Origin: Streptomyces broussonetiae
GTDB taxonomy: Bacteria; Actinomycetota; Actinomycetes; Streptomycetales; Streptomycetaceae
Direction: 5' to 3'
NCBI RefSeq assembly: GCF_009796285.1
Contig: NZ_CP047020.1
Span: forward strand, 7,068,001-7,132,000
Length of the DNA stretch: 64,000 nucleotides
Shown here: positions 17,069-27,605 of the stretch, one piece after another
Layout of the letters: every line of letters begins with the position of its first letter
Position numbering within the stretch: position 1 is the first letter of the stretch
Notes under the pieces: generated by a model
The model's database searches: none
Told to the model about the DNA's origin: nothing
The model's input: the letters and a program-made list of their open reading frames with translations, nothing else
Position numbers and translations under genes: made by a program

Positions 17069-18085
17069 GTGAACGGCGACCGGCTCCTGCGCGGCCGGGA
17101 CGGCCGGCTCAGTGTCTACCAGCTCTCCGGCGACGCTCTCCTGTGCCGGGCGGAGCGTGAGCCAGGCGGTCCGTGGACCACCCCGCGCACGGTGGGCGGT
17201 GAGCAGAGGCTCCATCCGGTCTTCGCCGTCGGCCAGGGCGCCGACGGCTACGCCCACCTGGTCGCGTGGCGGCCCACGGCCAAGGGCGAGTCGGGCCTGG
17301 TGCACTCCACCCACTTCCGTCCGCGCCTGGCCGCCCTGGACTGGAATCCGATCGGCCATCCGGACAAGAAGGGCGAACGCACCGGCACGCCCGCGCTCGC
17401 CGTGGACGCACAGGGCCGCGCCCACGTCTTCGTCCGCGGGGCCCACGGTGGCGTGAGCCTGCTCGCGCAGAAGGAGAAGGGCGGCTGGGAGCCCTGGCGC
17501 GACCTCGGGGGCGAGGACGTCCAGGACGGTCTCGCGGCGGTGACGGGGGAGTCCGGCAGAGTCGAGCTGTACGCGGCCGCGCCCGGCGCCGTCCTGCACT
17601 GGTGCCAGGAGCAGCCGGGTGCCCGCCCGGTTCTCACGGAGTCCCGGCCGGCCCCGGTCCGCCCGGGCACCCTCTACGCCCTCGCCACCTCGCCCGGCAG
17701 CACCACCCTCTACTCCACCGACACCTCCGGTGACCTGTGCGCCTGGCGCCCCGGCGGCCGGCCGGTCACCGTGCTGCCCTCGGCGGGGTACGGCCCGGTC
17801 GCCGCGGTCCGCTGCGACCTCGACGGCCACGACTGCACCCTCCTCGCCCAGCGTTCGTCGAGCGGCCGGGTGGCCTTCGCCGCCCATCCGACCGAGCTGG
17901 AGTCGGCGGGCGCCTGGTGGACCGAGTCGGGGCCCCGACTCGCTCTGGACGCACGGGTGTTCCTGACCGTGGACGAGGACGACCGGGTGGTGGCGGCGAC
18001 ACTGTCCCCGTCGACCGGCCAACTCCTGCTGACCCGGCGCAAGCACGAACCGGGCCTGGCACTGGAGGCGTGGCGGCCGGTCTGA
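17069..18085 (+). CDS. Beta-propeller (PLL/lectin-like) protein of unknown function
   Basis: A 338-residue protein with no signal peptide. It is made of repeating blades of 40-50 residues, each with the pattern hydrophobic strand, Asp-Gly-Arg, strand, aromatic: DGRLSVYQLSGDALL, ADGYAHLVAWRP, DAQGRAHVFVRGA, SGRVELYAAAPGAVLHW. This resembles the seven-bladed fold of PLL-type carbohydrate-binding and WD-like proteins in actinobacteria. The GTG at 17069 is chosen because GGAG (17058-17061) lies seven bases before it. It begins 46 bp after the NlpC/P60 gene on the same strand and could be the last gene of the polymer operon. No catalytic motif is visible. Confidence 0.72.
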   Translation: MNGDRLLRGRDGRLSVYQLSGDALLCRAEREPGGPWTTPRTVGGEQRLHPVFAVGQGADGYAHLVAWRPTAKGESGLVHSTHFRPRLAALDWNPIGHPDKKGERTGTPALAVDAQGRAHVFVRGAHGGVSLLAQKEKGGWEPWRDLGGEDVQDGLAAVTGESGRVELYAAAPGAVLHWCQEQPGARPVLTESRPAPVRPGTLYALATSPGSTTLYSTDTSGDLCAWRPGGRPVTVLPSAGYGPVAAVRCDLDGHDCTLLAQRSSSGRVAFAAHPTELESAGAWWTESGPRLALDARVFLTVDEDDRVVAATLSPSTGQLLLTRRKHEPGLALEAWRPV

Positions 18086-18092
18086 GTGCGCC

Positions 18093-18488
18093 ATGATGGC
18101 CCGCGTGGACACTGAGACACTCATCGACGCCTGGCGGCGTCTCCTCGCCGGATCCGGAAAGCCGTGGGTGCTGTTCGAGCACGGCACCTGCGTGGTGCTG
18201 GAGGAGCCGGAGTCGGACCTCGCCGACCGGGCCACCGAGATCCTGCGCGAGTACGGCCCCGTGAGCGTGAGCGGTCCGTCGGGCGACTTCCGTGTGCTCG
18301 AACTGAAGAACGACGAGGGCTGGCTGGTGACGGGCCATCACCCGGACGTCGTCACCTTCGTCGCCCTCGAGGAGTCCGAGGACCCCTCGCACCTGGCCGT
18401 CGGGATCCATGGCCGCGCCAAGCGCGACCAGGACGGCAGGCACCCGCACGTCGTCCATGTCGAGGACGTGCGCCCGGCCGCCGGCTGA
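18093..18488 (+). CDS. Conserved hypothetical protein
   Basis: A 131-residue acidic soluble protein that begins only 7 bp after the propeller gene. Visible features are an amphipathic first helix (TLIDAWRRLLAGSG), the strands KPWVLFEHGTCVVLEE and GDFRVLELKNDEGWLVTGHH, and an Asp/Glu-rich middle. It has no signal peptide or membrane segment and no family I recognise with confidence. The tight spacing suggests cotranscription with the gene upstream. The ATG at 18093 is used; a GTG at 18105 (VDTETLID) is possible since neither has a clear ribosome binding site. Confidence 0.72.
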   Translation: MMARVDTETLIDAWRRLLAGSGKPWVLFEHGTCVVLEEPESDLADRATEILREYGPVSVSGPSGDFRVLELKNDEGWLVTGHHPDVVTFVALEESEDPSHLAVGIHGRAKRDQDGRHPHVVHVEDVRPAAG

Positions 18489-18493
18489 GACGC

Positions 18494-18529
18494 CGATGCC
18501 CGGCACACCACTGGGTGCACCGGGCATCG
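18494..18529. terminator. Bidirectional terminator between convergent genes
   Basis: A 10-bp perfect stem (CGATGCCCGG with CCGGGCATCG) around a 16-base loop, placed between the hypothetical gene (+) and fadB (-). Confidence 0.75.
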
Positions 18530-18548
18530 TACGACCGTACGGAACGGG

Positions 18549-20674
<2,126 letters not shown>

Positions 20675-20678
<4 letters not shown>

Positions 20679-21892
20679 TTGTCCCCCTCGAAGTGCGGGT
20701 TCTCCCAGATGACCGTCGCGCCCATGCCGAAGCCGACGCACATGGTGGTCAGGCCGTAGCGGACGTGCGGCTGCTCCTCGAACTGGCGGGCCAGCTGCGT
20801 CATCAGACGGACGCCGGAGGAGGCCAGCGGGTGGCCGAAGGCGATGGCGCCGCCGTACTGGTTGACGCGCGTGTCGTCGTCCGCGATGCCGTAGTGCTCG
20901 AGGAAGGCCAGCACCTGCACGGCGAAGGCCTCGTTGATCTCGAACAGGCCGATGTCGGAGATGGACAGGCCCGCCTTGGCGAGGGCCTTCTCGGTGGCCG
21001 GGATCGGGCCGTAGCCCATGACCTCCGGCTCGACGCCGGCGAAGGCGTACGAGACGAGGCGCATCTTGACCGGCAGGCCGTTCTCGCGGGCGAAGTCCTC
21101 GCTCGCGATGATCGAGGCGGTGGCGCCGTCGTTCAGGCCGGCCGCGTTGCCGGCGGTGACCCGGCCGTGCACGCGGAACGGCGTCTTGAGGCCGGACAGG
21201 TTCTCCAGCGTGGTGCCCGGGCGCATCGGCTCGTCGGCGGTGACCAGACCCCAACCGGTCTCGCCGGCCTCGGCGTTGGTGCGGCGGACCGAGATCGGCA
21301 CCAGGTCCTGCTGGATCTTGCCGTTGGCGTACGCCTTGGCGGCCTTCTCCTGCGAACGCACCGCGTACTCGTCGGCACGCTGCTTGGTGATCGTCGGGTA
21401 CCGGTCGTGCAGGTTCTCGGCGGTCATGCCCATGAACAGGGCCGACTCGTCGACGAGCTTCTCGCTCACGAACCGGGGGTTCGGGTCCACGCCCTCGCCC
21501 ATCGGGTGGCGGCCCATGTGCTCGACGCCACCGGCGATGACGGCGTCGTAGGCGCCGAAGGCGATCGAACCGGCGGTGGTGGTGACGGCCGTCAGCGCAC
21601 CGGCGCACATACGGTCGATCGAGTAGCCCGGCACGGACTGCGGCAGGCCCGCGAGGATGCCCGCCGTACGGCCGAGGGTGAGTCCCTGGTCACCGATCTG
21701 CGTGGTCGCGGCGATGGCGACCTCGTCGATCTTCTTCGGGTCCAGACCGGGGTTGCGGCGCAGCAGCTCCCGGATCGCCTTCACGACGAGGTCGTCGGCG
21801 CGGGTCTCGTGGTAGATGCCCTTCGGGCCCGCCTTGCCGAACGGGGTGCGGACGCCGTCGACGAAGACGACGTCCCTGACGGTACGAGGCAC
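20675..21892 (-). CDS. fadA: Acetyl-CoA C-acyltransferase (thiolase)
   Basis: A 405-residue thiolase. The nucleophilic cysteine is in SIDRMCAGALTAV, the histidine in AIAFGHPLASSGVR, and the second catalytic cysteine in TMCVGFGMGATV. GGVEHMGRHPMG is typical of FadA-like actinobacterial thiolases. It releases acetyl-CoA in the last step of beta-oxidation and is translated together with fadB downstream. The GTG start (VPRTVRDVVFVDG) is preceded by GGAGGAGAG on the coding strand. A perfect 14-bp palindrome 51 bp upstream is a likely operator for a TetR-type fatty-acid regulator. Confidence 0.95.
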
Positions 21893-21942
21893 GATGGCTC
21901 TCCTCCAGGGTGCGGGATGGCACTGCTGCGGCACGCATGCAC

Positions 21943-21956
21943 TGAGCGCGCGCTCA
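21943..21956. promoter_or_regulatory. Palindromic operator-like site upstream of fadA
   Basis: TGAGCGCGCGCTCA is a perfect 14-bp palindrome 51 bp upstream of the fadA start. Close to it, at about 21965-21985, is a second imperfect dyad (TACTTATGAGTA between GCTAC and GTAGC) in a locally AT-rich stretch that probably holds the promoter. TGA(A/G)CG-type dyads are common for TetR-family regulators of fatty-acid genes; binding is inferred. Confidence 0.5.
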
Positions 21957-22172
21957 GGACCCATGCTACTTATGAGTAACGTAGCTGCACAGTCCTGCCG
22001 GGGGTAGCGGTGAACGTCACACCGTCGGGGTTCGGCCCATGGCAGGTCATCGTGCAGGGGGCAGCCGTCCACGACGGCTTCGTGCCCCTTCCTCCGCACG
22101 CCGTTCCGGTTCCCCGGTGTGCCGTCCCAGGATCTTGGCGTGATCTCGACGTTCCGACCGGCTTCCGAGGCC

Positions 22173-23456
22173 CTACGCCGACAGCGCCTTCACCAGAACC
22201 GGCGTCACCAGTTCCACCTGCCACGGCCGCGCGCCGTACCCCACGAGCGCGGCTTCCACGGACCCCGCGTCGACGGGCTTCGGCGGCTCCCAGCAAATAC
22301 GCCGCACGGTGTCCGGCGACACCAGGTTCTCCTGAGGCAGGTTGAGCTGCTCGGCCAGGGCGGTCACCCCCGCGCGGGCAGCGGAGAGCCGGGCCGCGGC
22401 GGCCGGGTCCTTGTCGGCCCACGCCCGGGGCGGCGGAGGTCCGGTCACCGGCTGCCCGGGCTGTGGCAGCGCACCGTCGGGAAGGGCCTTGGCGCGGTCG
22501 ACGGCCGCCTGCCACTGCTCCAGCTGCCGCCGCCCCATCCGGTGCCCGAACCCGTTCAGCGCGGCCAGCGCGTGCACGTTCGACGGCAGGGCGAGCGCGG
22601 CCTCCACGATGGCCGCGTCGCTCAGCACCTTGCCCGGCGACACGTCCCGGCGCTGCGCGATCCGGTCCCGGGTCTCCCACATCTCCCGTACGACACCCAG
22701 CTGCCGGCGCCGCCGTACCTTGTGCATCCCCGACGTGCGCCGCCAGGGATCCTTCCTCGGCTCGGCGGGCGGCGCCGCCGCGATCGCGTCGAACTCCTGC
22801 AGGGCCCACTCCAGCTTGCCCTGCCGGTCCAGCTCCTTCTCCAGGGCGTCGCGCAGGTCGACGAGAAGCTCCACGTCGAGGGCGGCGTACCGCAGCCACG
22901 GCTCGGGCAGCGGGCGGGTCGACCAGTCGACGGCGGAGTGGCCCTTCTCCAGGACGAAGCCGAGGACGTTCTCGACCATGGCGCCGAGGCCCACCCGGGG
23001 GAAACCGGCGAGCCGGCCGGCCAGTTCGGTGTCGAACAGCCGGGACGGAACCATGTCTATCTCGCGCAGGCACGGCAGGTCCTGGGTGGCGGCGTGCAGC
23101 ACCCACTCGGTGCCGGACAGGGCGTCGCCGAGTCCGGACAGGCCGCCGCCGACGGCCACCGGGTCGATCAGCGCGGTCCCCGCGCCCTCGCGGCGCAGCT
23201 GCACCAGGTAGGCGCGCTGGCCGTAGCGGTAGCCGGAGGCGCGCTCGGCGTCGACGGCGACGGGGCCGGAACCACCGGCGAAGGCGGAGATCACCTGGGC
23301 GAGGGCGGTCTCGTCGGCGACGACGGGCGGAATGCCCTCGCGGGGTTCGAGCAGCGGTGTCGGCGCCCCGGTCACAGAAGATCCGGCGTCGTCCGGAGGA
23401 GTGCCTCCGGTGGTGCGCAGGGAGCTGTCTGCTGCGGTGTCTTGGGCGTCGGTCAC
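22173..23456 (-). CDS. rnd: Ribonuclease D family 3'-5' exonuclease with HRDC domains
   Basis: A 427-residue DEDDy exonuclease. The first acidic motif is VAVDAERASGYRYGQRAYL, the second contains LHAATQDLPCL and the third is WLRYAALDVELL with the tyrosine-aspartate pair. A first HRDC-like helical domain (VREMWETRDRIAQRRDVSPGK) follows near residue 250, and a second C-terminal helical region completes the usual RNase D layout. It acts on structured RNA 3' ends, such as tRNA precursors. About 70 N-terminal residues before the exonuclease domain are low complexity. A 38-bp palindrome lies 25 bp upstream of its GTG start. Confidence 0.92.
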   Translation of the reverse strand: MTDAQDTAADSSLRTTGGTPPDDAGSSVTGAPTPLLEPREGIPPVVADETALAQVISAFAGGSGPVAVDAERASGYRYGQRAYLVQLRREGAGTALIDPVAVGGGLSGLGDALSGTEWVLHAATQDLPCLREIDMVPSRLFDTELAGRLAGFPRVGLGAMVENVLGFVLEKGHSAVDWSTRPLPEPWLRYAALDVELLVDLRDALEKELDRQGKLEWALQEFDAIAAAPPAEPRKDPWRRTSGMHKVRRRRQLGVVREMWETRDRIAQRRDVSPGKVLSDAAIVEAALALPSNVHALAALNGFGHRMGRRQLEQWQAAVDRAKALPDGALPQPGQPVTGPPPPRAWADKDPAAAARLSAARAGVTALAEQLNLPQENLVSPDTVRRICWEPPKPVDAGSVEAALVGYGARPWQVELVTPVLVKALSA

Positions 23457-23480
23457 CTGTCAAGGGTATCCGTGTATGGA

Positions 23481-23518
23481 CGGCGCCCGTCGACGGAACG
23501 TTCCGTCGACGGGCGCCG
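23481..23518. promoter_or_regulatory. 38-bp perfect palindrome between the response-regulator gene and RNase D
   Basis: Two 19-bp arms meet without a spacer around AACGTT; the left arm begins CGGCGCCCGTCGACGG. It lies 73 bp downstream of the response-regulator stop and 25 bp upstream of the RNase D start, both on the minus strand. It can serve as a terminator for the first gene, but its position also allows attenuation or protein binding for the second. Confidence 0.7.
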
Positions 23519-23590
23519 GAGGGTCGTAAATCAGTCAGCTCGGGGACACATGCACCCCGAGCGGGTGAACCGGGGGCTGCTCCGGACGGC

Positions 23591-24247
23591 TCAGTGGATG
23601 ATCCCGGTGCGCAGGGCCACGGCCACCATGCCGGCCCGGTCGCCCGTGCCCAGCTTGCGGGCGATGCGGGCGAGGTGGCTCTTGACGGTCAGGGCGGACA
23701 GGCCCATGGAGACGCCGATCGCCTTGTTGGACTGGCCCTCCGCGACCAGGCGCAGGACCTCGACCTCGCGGCCGGACAGCTCGCGGTAGCCGCCCGGGTG
23801 GCTCGGGGCACCCGGGGGGCGGCGGTGCATCCGGGCGGCGCCGAGGGGAGTGGCGCCGGGCCGGGTGGGCAGGCCGATGTTGGTACGGGTACCGGTGACG
23901 ACATAGCCCTTGACCCCGCCGGCCAGGGCGTTGCGGACCGCGCCGATGTCGTCGGCGGCGGAGAGCGCCAGCCCGTTGGGCCAGCCCGCGGCGCGGGTCT
24001 CGGACAGCAGCGTCAGGCCGGAGCCGTCGGGCAGGTGGACGTCGGCGACGCAGATGTCGCGGGGGTTGCCGATGCGGGGACGAGCCTCCGCGATGGACGA
24101 GGCCTCGATGACATCGCGCACGCCGAGCGCCCACAGATGGCGGGTGACGGTGGAACGGACGCGGGGGTCGGCCACGACCACCATGGCGGTCGGCTTGTTC
24201 GGGCGGTAGGCGACCAGGCTTGCGGGCTGCTCGAGGAGAACGGACAC
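23591..24247 (-). CDS. Atypical LuxR-type (NarL/FixJ-like) response regulator
   Basis: A 218-residue regulator. The receiver-like domain keeps the potential phospho-acceptor aspartate in ICVADVHLPDG, but the acidic pair at the end of strand 1 is reduced to VVVADPRV and the conserved lysine of strand 5 is absent (GYVVTGT). A linker rich in Gly/Pro/Arg follows, then a LuxR HTH (LSGREVEVLRLVAEGQSNKAIG, split by the usual turn, ending LTVKSHLARIARKLG). No histidine kinase is adjacent. It may therefore work without phosphorylation or as an orphan. The GTG start at 24247 has AGGAGG just upstream. The upstream region is AT-rich for this genome. Confidence 0.88.
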   Translation of the reverse strand: MSVLLEQPASLVAYRPNKPTAMVVVADPRVRSTVTRHLWALGVRDVIEASSIAEARPRIGNPRDICVADVHLPDGSGLTLLSETRAAGWPNGLALSAADDIGAVRNALAGGVKGYVVTGTRTNIGLPTRPGATPLGAARMHRRPPGAPSHPGGYRELSGREVEVLRLVAEGQSNKAIGVSMGLSALTVKSHLARIARKLGTGDRAGMVAVALRTGIIH

Positions 24248-24529
24248 CAGGCCTCCTGGGGTGGGGGGACGGGGCCGGCTTGTGGGGAGGAAGCCGGGAC
24301 GAACCGTGCTTTGAAGGTCACAGTCGTCTTCGGCAGCAAACTCGTCCGCCTTTAGAGAATGATCACGATCTAGTGAGTAACAATCTGTGCAATTCGGACA
24401 CGCGATCGATCATCCGAAGATCGAGTCGGTTCAAGCGGGTGCGATTCGAGGTCTGAAAGTGGCCGTATCGACAAAGAGATGGTCAATGAGGCGTCCAAGA
24501 GGGGGACGCCCGGGAACCTTGTGATCATC
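24248..24529. other. AT-rich promoter region of the response-regulator gene
   Basis: About 280 bp without a gene. The central part (24350-24480) has markedly lower GC than the surroundings, consistent with a promoter region for the leftward regulator. The right end holds a hairpin that may terminate the DUF3000 gene. Confidence 0.45.
24490..24510 (-). terminator. Hairpin downstream of the DUF3000 gene
   Basis: GGCGTCC and GGACGCC form a perfect 7-bp stem around AAGAGGG, 20 bp beyond the end of the leftward DUF3000 gene. Confidence 0.5.
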
Positions 24530-25207
24530 TCACCGTGACTGCGGGCCCCTGCGCTGCGGCAGCGTGACCACCGAAGCGTCGCCCGGACCGGCCGGCGGCA
24601 GCCCCGCGACCTGGGCCAGCAGGTCGCACCAGGAGGCCAGGTGCGACCCCGTGTCCGGAATCCCGCCGAGGCCCTCGCGGGGCGTCCAGGAGGCCCGGAT
24701 CTCGATCTGCGAGGCGGCCGGCCGCTCGGCCAGCCCGCCGAAGTAGTGCGAGCTGGCGCGCGTGATCGTGCCGCTCGGCTCGCCGTAGCCCAGTCCGCGC
24801 GCCTGCAGCGCGCCGGTCAGCCACGACCAGCACACCTCCGGCAGCAGCGGATCGGCCGCCATCTCCTGCTCCAGCTCCGCACGCACCAGCGTCACCAACC
24901 GGAACGTCCCGCGCCAGGCGTCGTGCCCGGCCGGGTCGTGCAGCAGCACCAGACGCCCGTCGGCCAGCTCCTGCTCTCCGTCGACCACCACGGCCTCCAG
25001 CGCGTACGCGTACGGTGCGAGCCGCTGCGGCGCGGGCGTCGGCTCCACCTCGACCTGCGGGCGCAGCCGGCTGGCGTGCAGAGCCTCGACCGCGGCCCGG
25101 AAAGCCGGCGGACTCCCATTACCGGAATGCCGGTCCTCCCCCTCGGTGTCCTTCACGTCGTCCATTCCGTCAGCGCTGTCCGACATTCGTCCGTGAGCCG
25201 CAGCCAT
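24530..25207 (-). CDS. DUF3000 family protein
   Basis: A soluble protein of about 225 residues matching the actinobacterial DUF3000 family as I remember it, with conserved segments such as FRAAVEALHASRLRPQVEVE, RLAPYAYALEAVV, GRLVLLHDPAGHDAWRGTFR and EVCWSWLTGALQARG. No known catalytic motif is seen. It lies divergently next to hemE, a neighbourhood common in Streptomyces. The start is uncertain: ATG 25207 (MAAAHGRM) is used, ATG 25186 is an alternative, and neither has a good ribosome binding site. Confidence 0.82.
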   Translation of the reverse strand: MAAAHGRMSDSADGMDDVKDTEGEDRHSGNGSPPAFRAAVEALHASRLRPQVEVEPTPAPQRLAPYAYALEAVVVDGEQELADGRLVLLHDPAGHDAWRGTFRLVTLVRAELEQEMAADPLLPEVCWSWLTGALQARGLGYGEPSGTITRASSHYFGGLAERPAASQIEIRASWTPREGLGGIPDTGSHLASWCDLLAQVAGLPPAGPGDASVVTLPQRRGPQSR

Positions 25208-25320
25208 GCGGGGAAGAGTAAGGGGAAGCGCGGCCTTGTGCAGAGCAAGACACAGTAGGTCGGCGCAGGCAGCCTCCACTCCGCGCAAGTCCCGATCCGG
25301 CGGCGTGCGAAACTTGCCCC

Positions 25321-26379
25321 GTGACCGCCAACGACAGCATGCAGCCGACAGCGACGTACGACAGCGCCTTCCTCAAGGCGTGCAGGCGCGAACCCGTGCC
25401 GCACACCCCCGTGTGGTTCATGCGGCAGGCCGGCCGTTCGCTGCCGGAGTACCGCAAGGTGCGCGAAGGCATCCCGATGCTGGAGTCGTGCATGCAGCCC
25501 GAGCTGGTCACCGAGATCACGCTCCAGCCCGTACGCCGGCACAACGTGGACGCGGCGATCTACTACAGCGACATCGTCGTCCCGCTCAAGGCCATCGGCA
25601 TCGACCTCGACATCAAGCCCGGTGTCGGCCCGGTCGTCGAGCGCCCGATCCGCACCCGCGCCGACCTCGCACAGCTCCGTGACCTCACCCCCGAGGACGT
25701 CTCCTACGTCACCGAGGCCATCGGCCTGCTCACCCGTGAACTGGGCGCCACCCCGCTGATCGGTTTCGCGGGCGCGCCGTTCACCCTGGCGAGCTACCTG
25801 GTCGAGGGCGGTCCGTCGCGGACCTACGAGAACGCCAAGGCGATGATGTACGGCGACCCCGGGCTGTGGGCCGACCTGCTCGACCGGCTCGCCGACATCA
25901 CGGCCGCGTTCCTCAAGGTGCAGATCGAGGCCGGTGCGAGCGCGGTCCAGCTCTTCGACTCCTGGGCCGGCGCGCTCGCCCCCGCCGACTACCGGAACTC
26001 GGTCATGCACGCCTCGGCGAAGGTCTTCGACGCCGTCGCCGGGTACGGCGTCCCGCGCCTCCACTTCGGCGTGGGCACCGGAGAACTGCTCAAGCTGATG
26101 GGCGAGGCCGGTGCGGACGTCGTCGGCGTCGACTGGCGCGTCCCGATGGACGAGGCCGTCCGCCGCGTCGGCCCTGGCAAGGCGCTGCAGGGCAACCTGG
26201 ACCCGACGGTCCTGTTCACGGACAAGGACACCGTCGAGGCCAAGGCGCAGGAGGTGCTCGACGCCGCCGCCGGCCTGGAGGGGCACGTCTTCAACCTCGG
26301 CCACGGCGTCATGCCGAACACCGACCCGGACGCGCTGACCCGGCTCGTGGAGTACGTCCACACACGCACCGCGCGCTGA
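25321..26379 (+). CDS. hemE: Uroporphyrinogen decarboxylase
   Basis: A 352-residue HemE that converts uroporphyrinogen III to coproporphyrinogen III, the last step shared by heme branches. The family signatures WFMRQAGRSLPEYR near the N-terminus and GFAGAPFTLASYL in the middle are both present; FDSWAGALAP and NLGHGVMPNTDPD near the end complete the active-site cleft. Length fits the family. The GTG start follows a divergent promoter region shared with DUF3000. Its stop is one base from the end of the convergent rhomboid gene. It works with HemY and HemQ encoded at 30.1-32.3 kb. Confidence 0.96.
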   Translation: MTANDSMQPTATYDSAFLKACRREPVPHTPVWFMRQAGRSLPEYRKVREGIPMLESCMQPELVTEITLQPVRRHNVDAAIYYSDIVVPLKAIGIDLDIKPGVGPVVERPIRTRADLAQLRDLTPEDVSYVTEAIGLLTRELGATPLIGFAGAPFTLASYLVEGGPSRTYENAKAMMYGDPGLWADLLDRLADITAAFLKVQIEAGASAVQLFDSWAGALAPADYRNSVMHASAKVFDAVAGYGVPRLHFGVGTGELLKLMGEAGADVVGVDWRVPMDEAVRRVGPGKALQGNLDPTVLFTDKDTVEAKAQEVLDAAAGLEGHVFNLGHGVMPNTDPDALTRLVEYVHTRTAR

Positions 26380-26380
26380 G

Positions 26381-27205
26381 TCACCAGGTGTAGCGGGGCC
26401 GCGCCCGTCTGCCGAACAGCAGGCCGCGCGGCTCCGGCGGGGGCGGAGTGCCGGGCTTGAGCGGCCAGGCGAGCAGCATGCCCGCCACGAAGCCGACCAC
26501 GTGCGCCGCGTAGGCCACCGTGCCGGCGCCGGAGACACCGTGCCCGGAGGAGTACACCGCCTGGAGCACGAACCAGAAGCCCAGCACCAGCCAGGCCGGC
26601 AGCCTGAGCGGCAGGAAGACCAGGAACGGCACGAGCACCCACACCCGCGCCCTCGGCCACAGCACGATGTAGGCGCCGAGGACCCCGGCGATAGCTCCGG
26701 AGGCACCGATCAGCGGGTCGCCCGAGTCGGCGTTGAGCAGCGCGAAGCCGTACCCCGCCGCGTAACCGCAGACGACGTAGAAGAAGAAGTACCGGACGTG
26801 TCCCATCCGGTCCTCGACGTTGTTGCCGAAGATCAGCAGGAAGAGCATGTTTCCCAGCAGGTGCAGCCAGCTGCCGTGCAGGAACATCGCCGTGAAGACC
26901 GACAGCGGCGGGGACTTGTCGTAGGACGGCGGTCGCACGACACAGCCCGGGCCGTGCAGGCCCACGCCCGTCTCGCCGGTCGGCACCAACCGTGGCGTCT
27001 GATGATGGATCAGCTCCCTGGGCACCGCCGCGTAGTGGTCCATGAAGGCCTGGAGATGGCACAGCTGTGCCAGGTCGCTGCCGCCGGCCACGGAACCGGC
27101 TATGCCGGGCGTGGAGACGAAGACGAGGACGTTGGCGGCGATGAGCGCGTACGTCACCCAGGGGGTGCGGCGCACCGGGTTCACGTCATGGACGGGGATG
27201 ACCAC
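26381..27205 (-). CDS. Rhomboid-family intramembrane serine protease
   Basis: A 274-residue membrane protein with about six to seven hydrophobic segments. The catalytic serine is in IGASGAIAGVLGAY and the partner histidine in AYAAHVVGFVAGM; HGSWLHLLGNMLFLLIFGNNVED is the typical HxxxN-containing region. An extra extracytoplasmic loop of about 50 residues follows the first helix (LCHLQAFMDHYAAV to PSYDKSPPL), with two cysteines. Rhomboids cleave transmembrane substrates within the bilayer; the substrate is unknown. The GTG start gives VVIPVHDVNPVRR. The gene ends head-on against hemE with a one-base gap. Confidence 0.92.
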   Translation of the reverse strand: MVIPVHDVNPVRRTPWVTYALIAANVLVFVSTPGIAGSVAGGSDLAQLCHLQAFMDHYAAVPRELIHHQTPRLVPTGETGVGLHGPGCVVRPPSYDKSPPLSVFTAMFLHGSWLHLLGNMLFLLIFGNNVEDRMGHVRYFFFYVVCGYAAGYGFALLNADSGDPLIGASGAIAGVLGAYIVLWPRARVWVLVPFLVFLPLRLPAWLVLGFWFVLQAVYSSGHGVSGAGTVAYAAHVVGFVAGMLLAWPLKPGTPPPPEPRGLLFGRRARPRYTW

Positions 27206-27296
27206 ACAGGAGTACTGCCCGGGATGCGGCGGGCGAATCGGTGAACGGCGGCGGCCGGCCGTGCGTATCTGTTCTCAACCGACGTGAGGACAGGCG

Positions 27297-27605
27297 ATGA
27301 CGAACGCTCCGCAGGTTCCGGCGATGCATGCTCTGCCCGACGGTGAGGCGGAGATCTCCCTGGTGGTACGGCTGCCCTGGGAGGACGTGGCACGGCTCGG
27401 CCAGGAGGCCGGGCGGCTGGCCGCGCAGACGGGGCGGCCCGTGACGCTCGACGAGGCGGTCGGCCACCGCCTGCGCTCCGCCCGCCCCGCGGCCACGCAC
27501 GCGCGGCCCGCGGGGGAGCAGCCGGCCGCGGTCTCCTCCAGCGCGTCCGTGGCCTCGCTGCCGCGGATCAGCGGAACCGCCATCAGCGGCTCGGCCAGGA
27601 CCTAG
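27297..27605 (+). CDS. Small conserved hypothetical protein
   Basis: A 102-residue protein. Residues 15-60 look structured: EISLVVRLPWEDVARLGQEA followed by TGRPVTLDEAVGHRLRS, a strand-helix-helix pattern reminiscent of small DNA-binding or antitoxin-like folds, though no motif is decisive. The C-terminal 40 residues are Ala/Ser-rich and probably disordered. It is divergent from the rhomboid gene and overlaps the end of the convergent flavoprotein gene by four bases. Coding bias is convincing; function unknown. Confidence 0.65.
   Translation: MTNAPQVPAMHALPDGEAEISLVVRLPWEDVARLGQEAGRLAAQTGRPVTLDEAVGHRLRSARPAATHARPAGEQPAAVSSSASVASLPRISGTAISGSART

Noticed and set aside
27205..27290. Short zinc-ribbon-like peptide YCPGCGGR on the plus strand upstream of the small hypothetical gene
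   Set aside because: Too short, no start with ribosome site, and it overlaps the rhomboid promoter region; probably chance.
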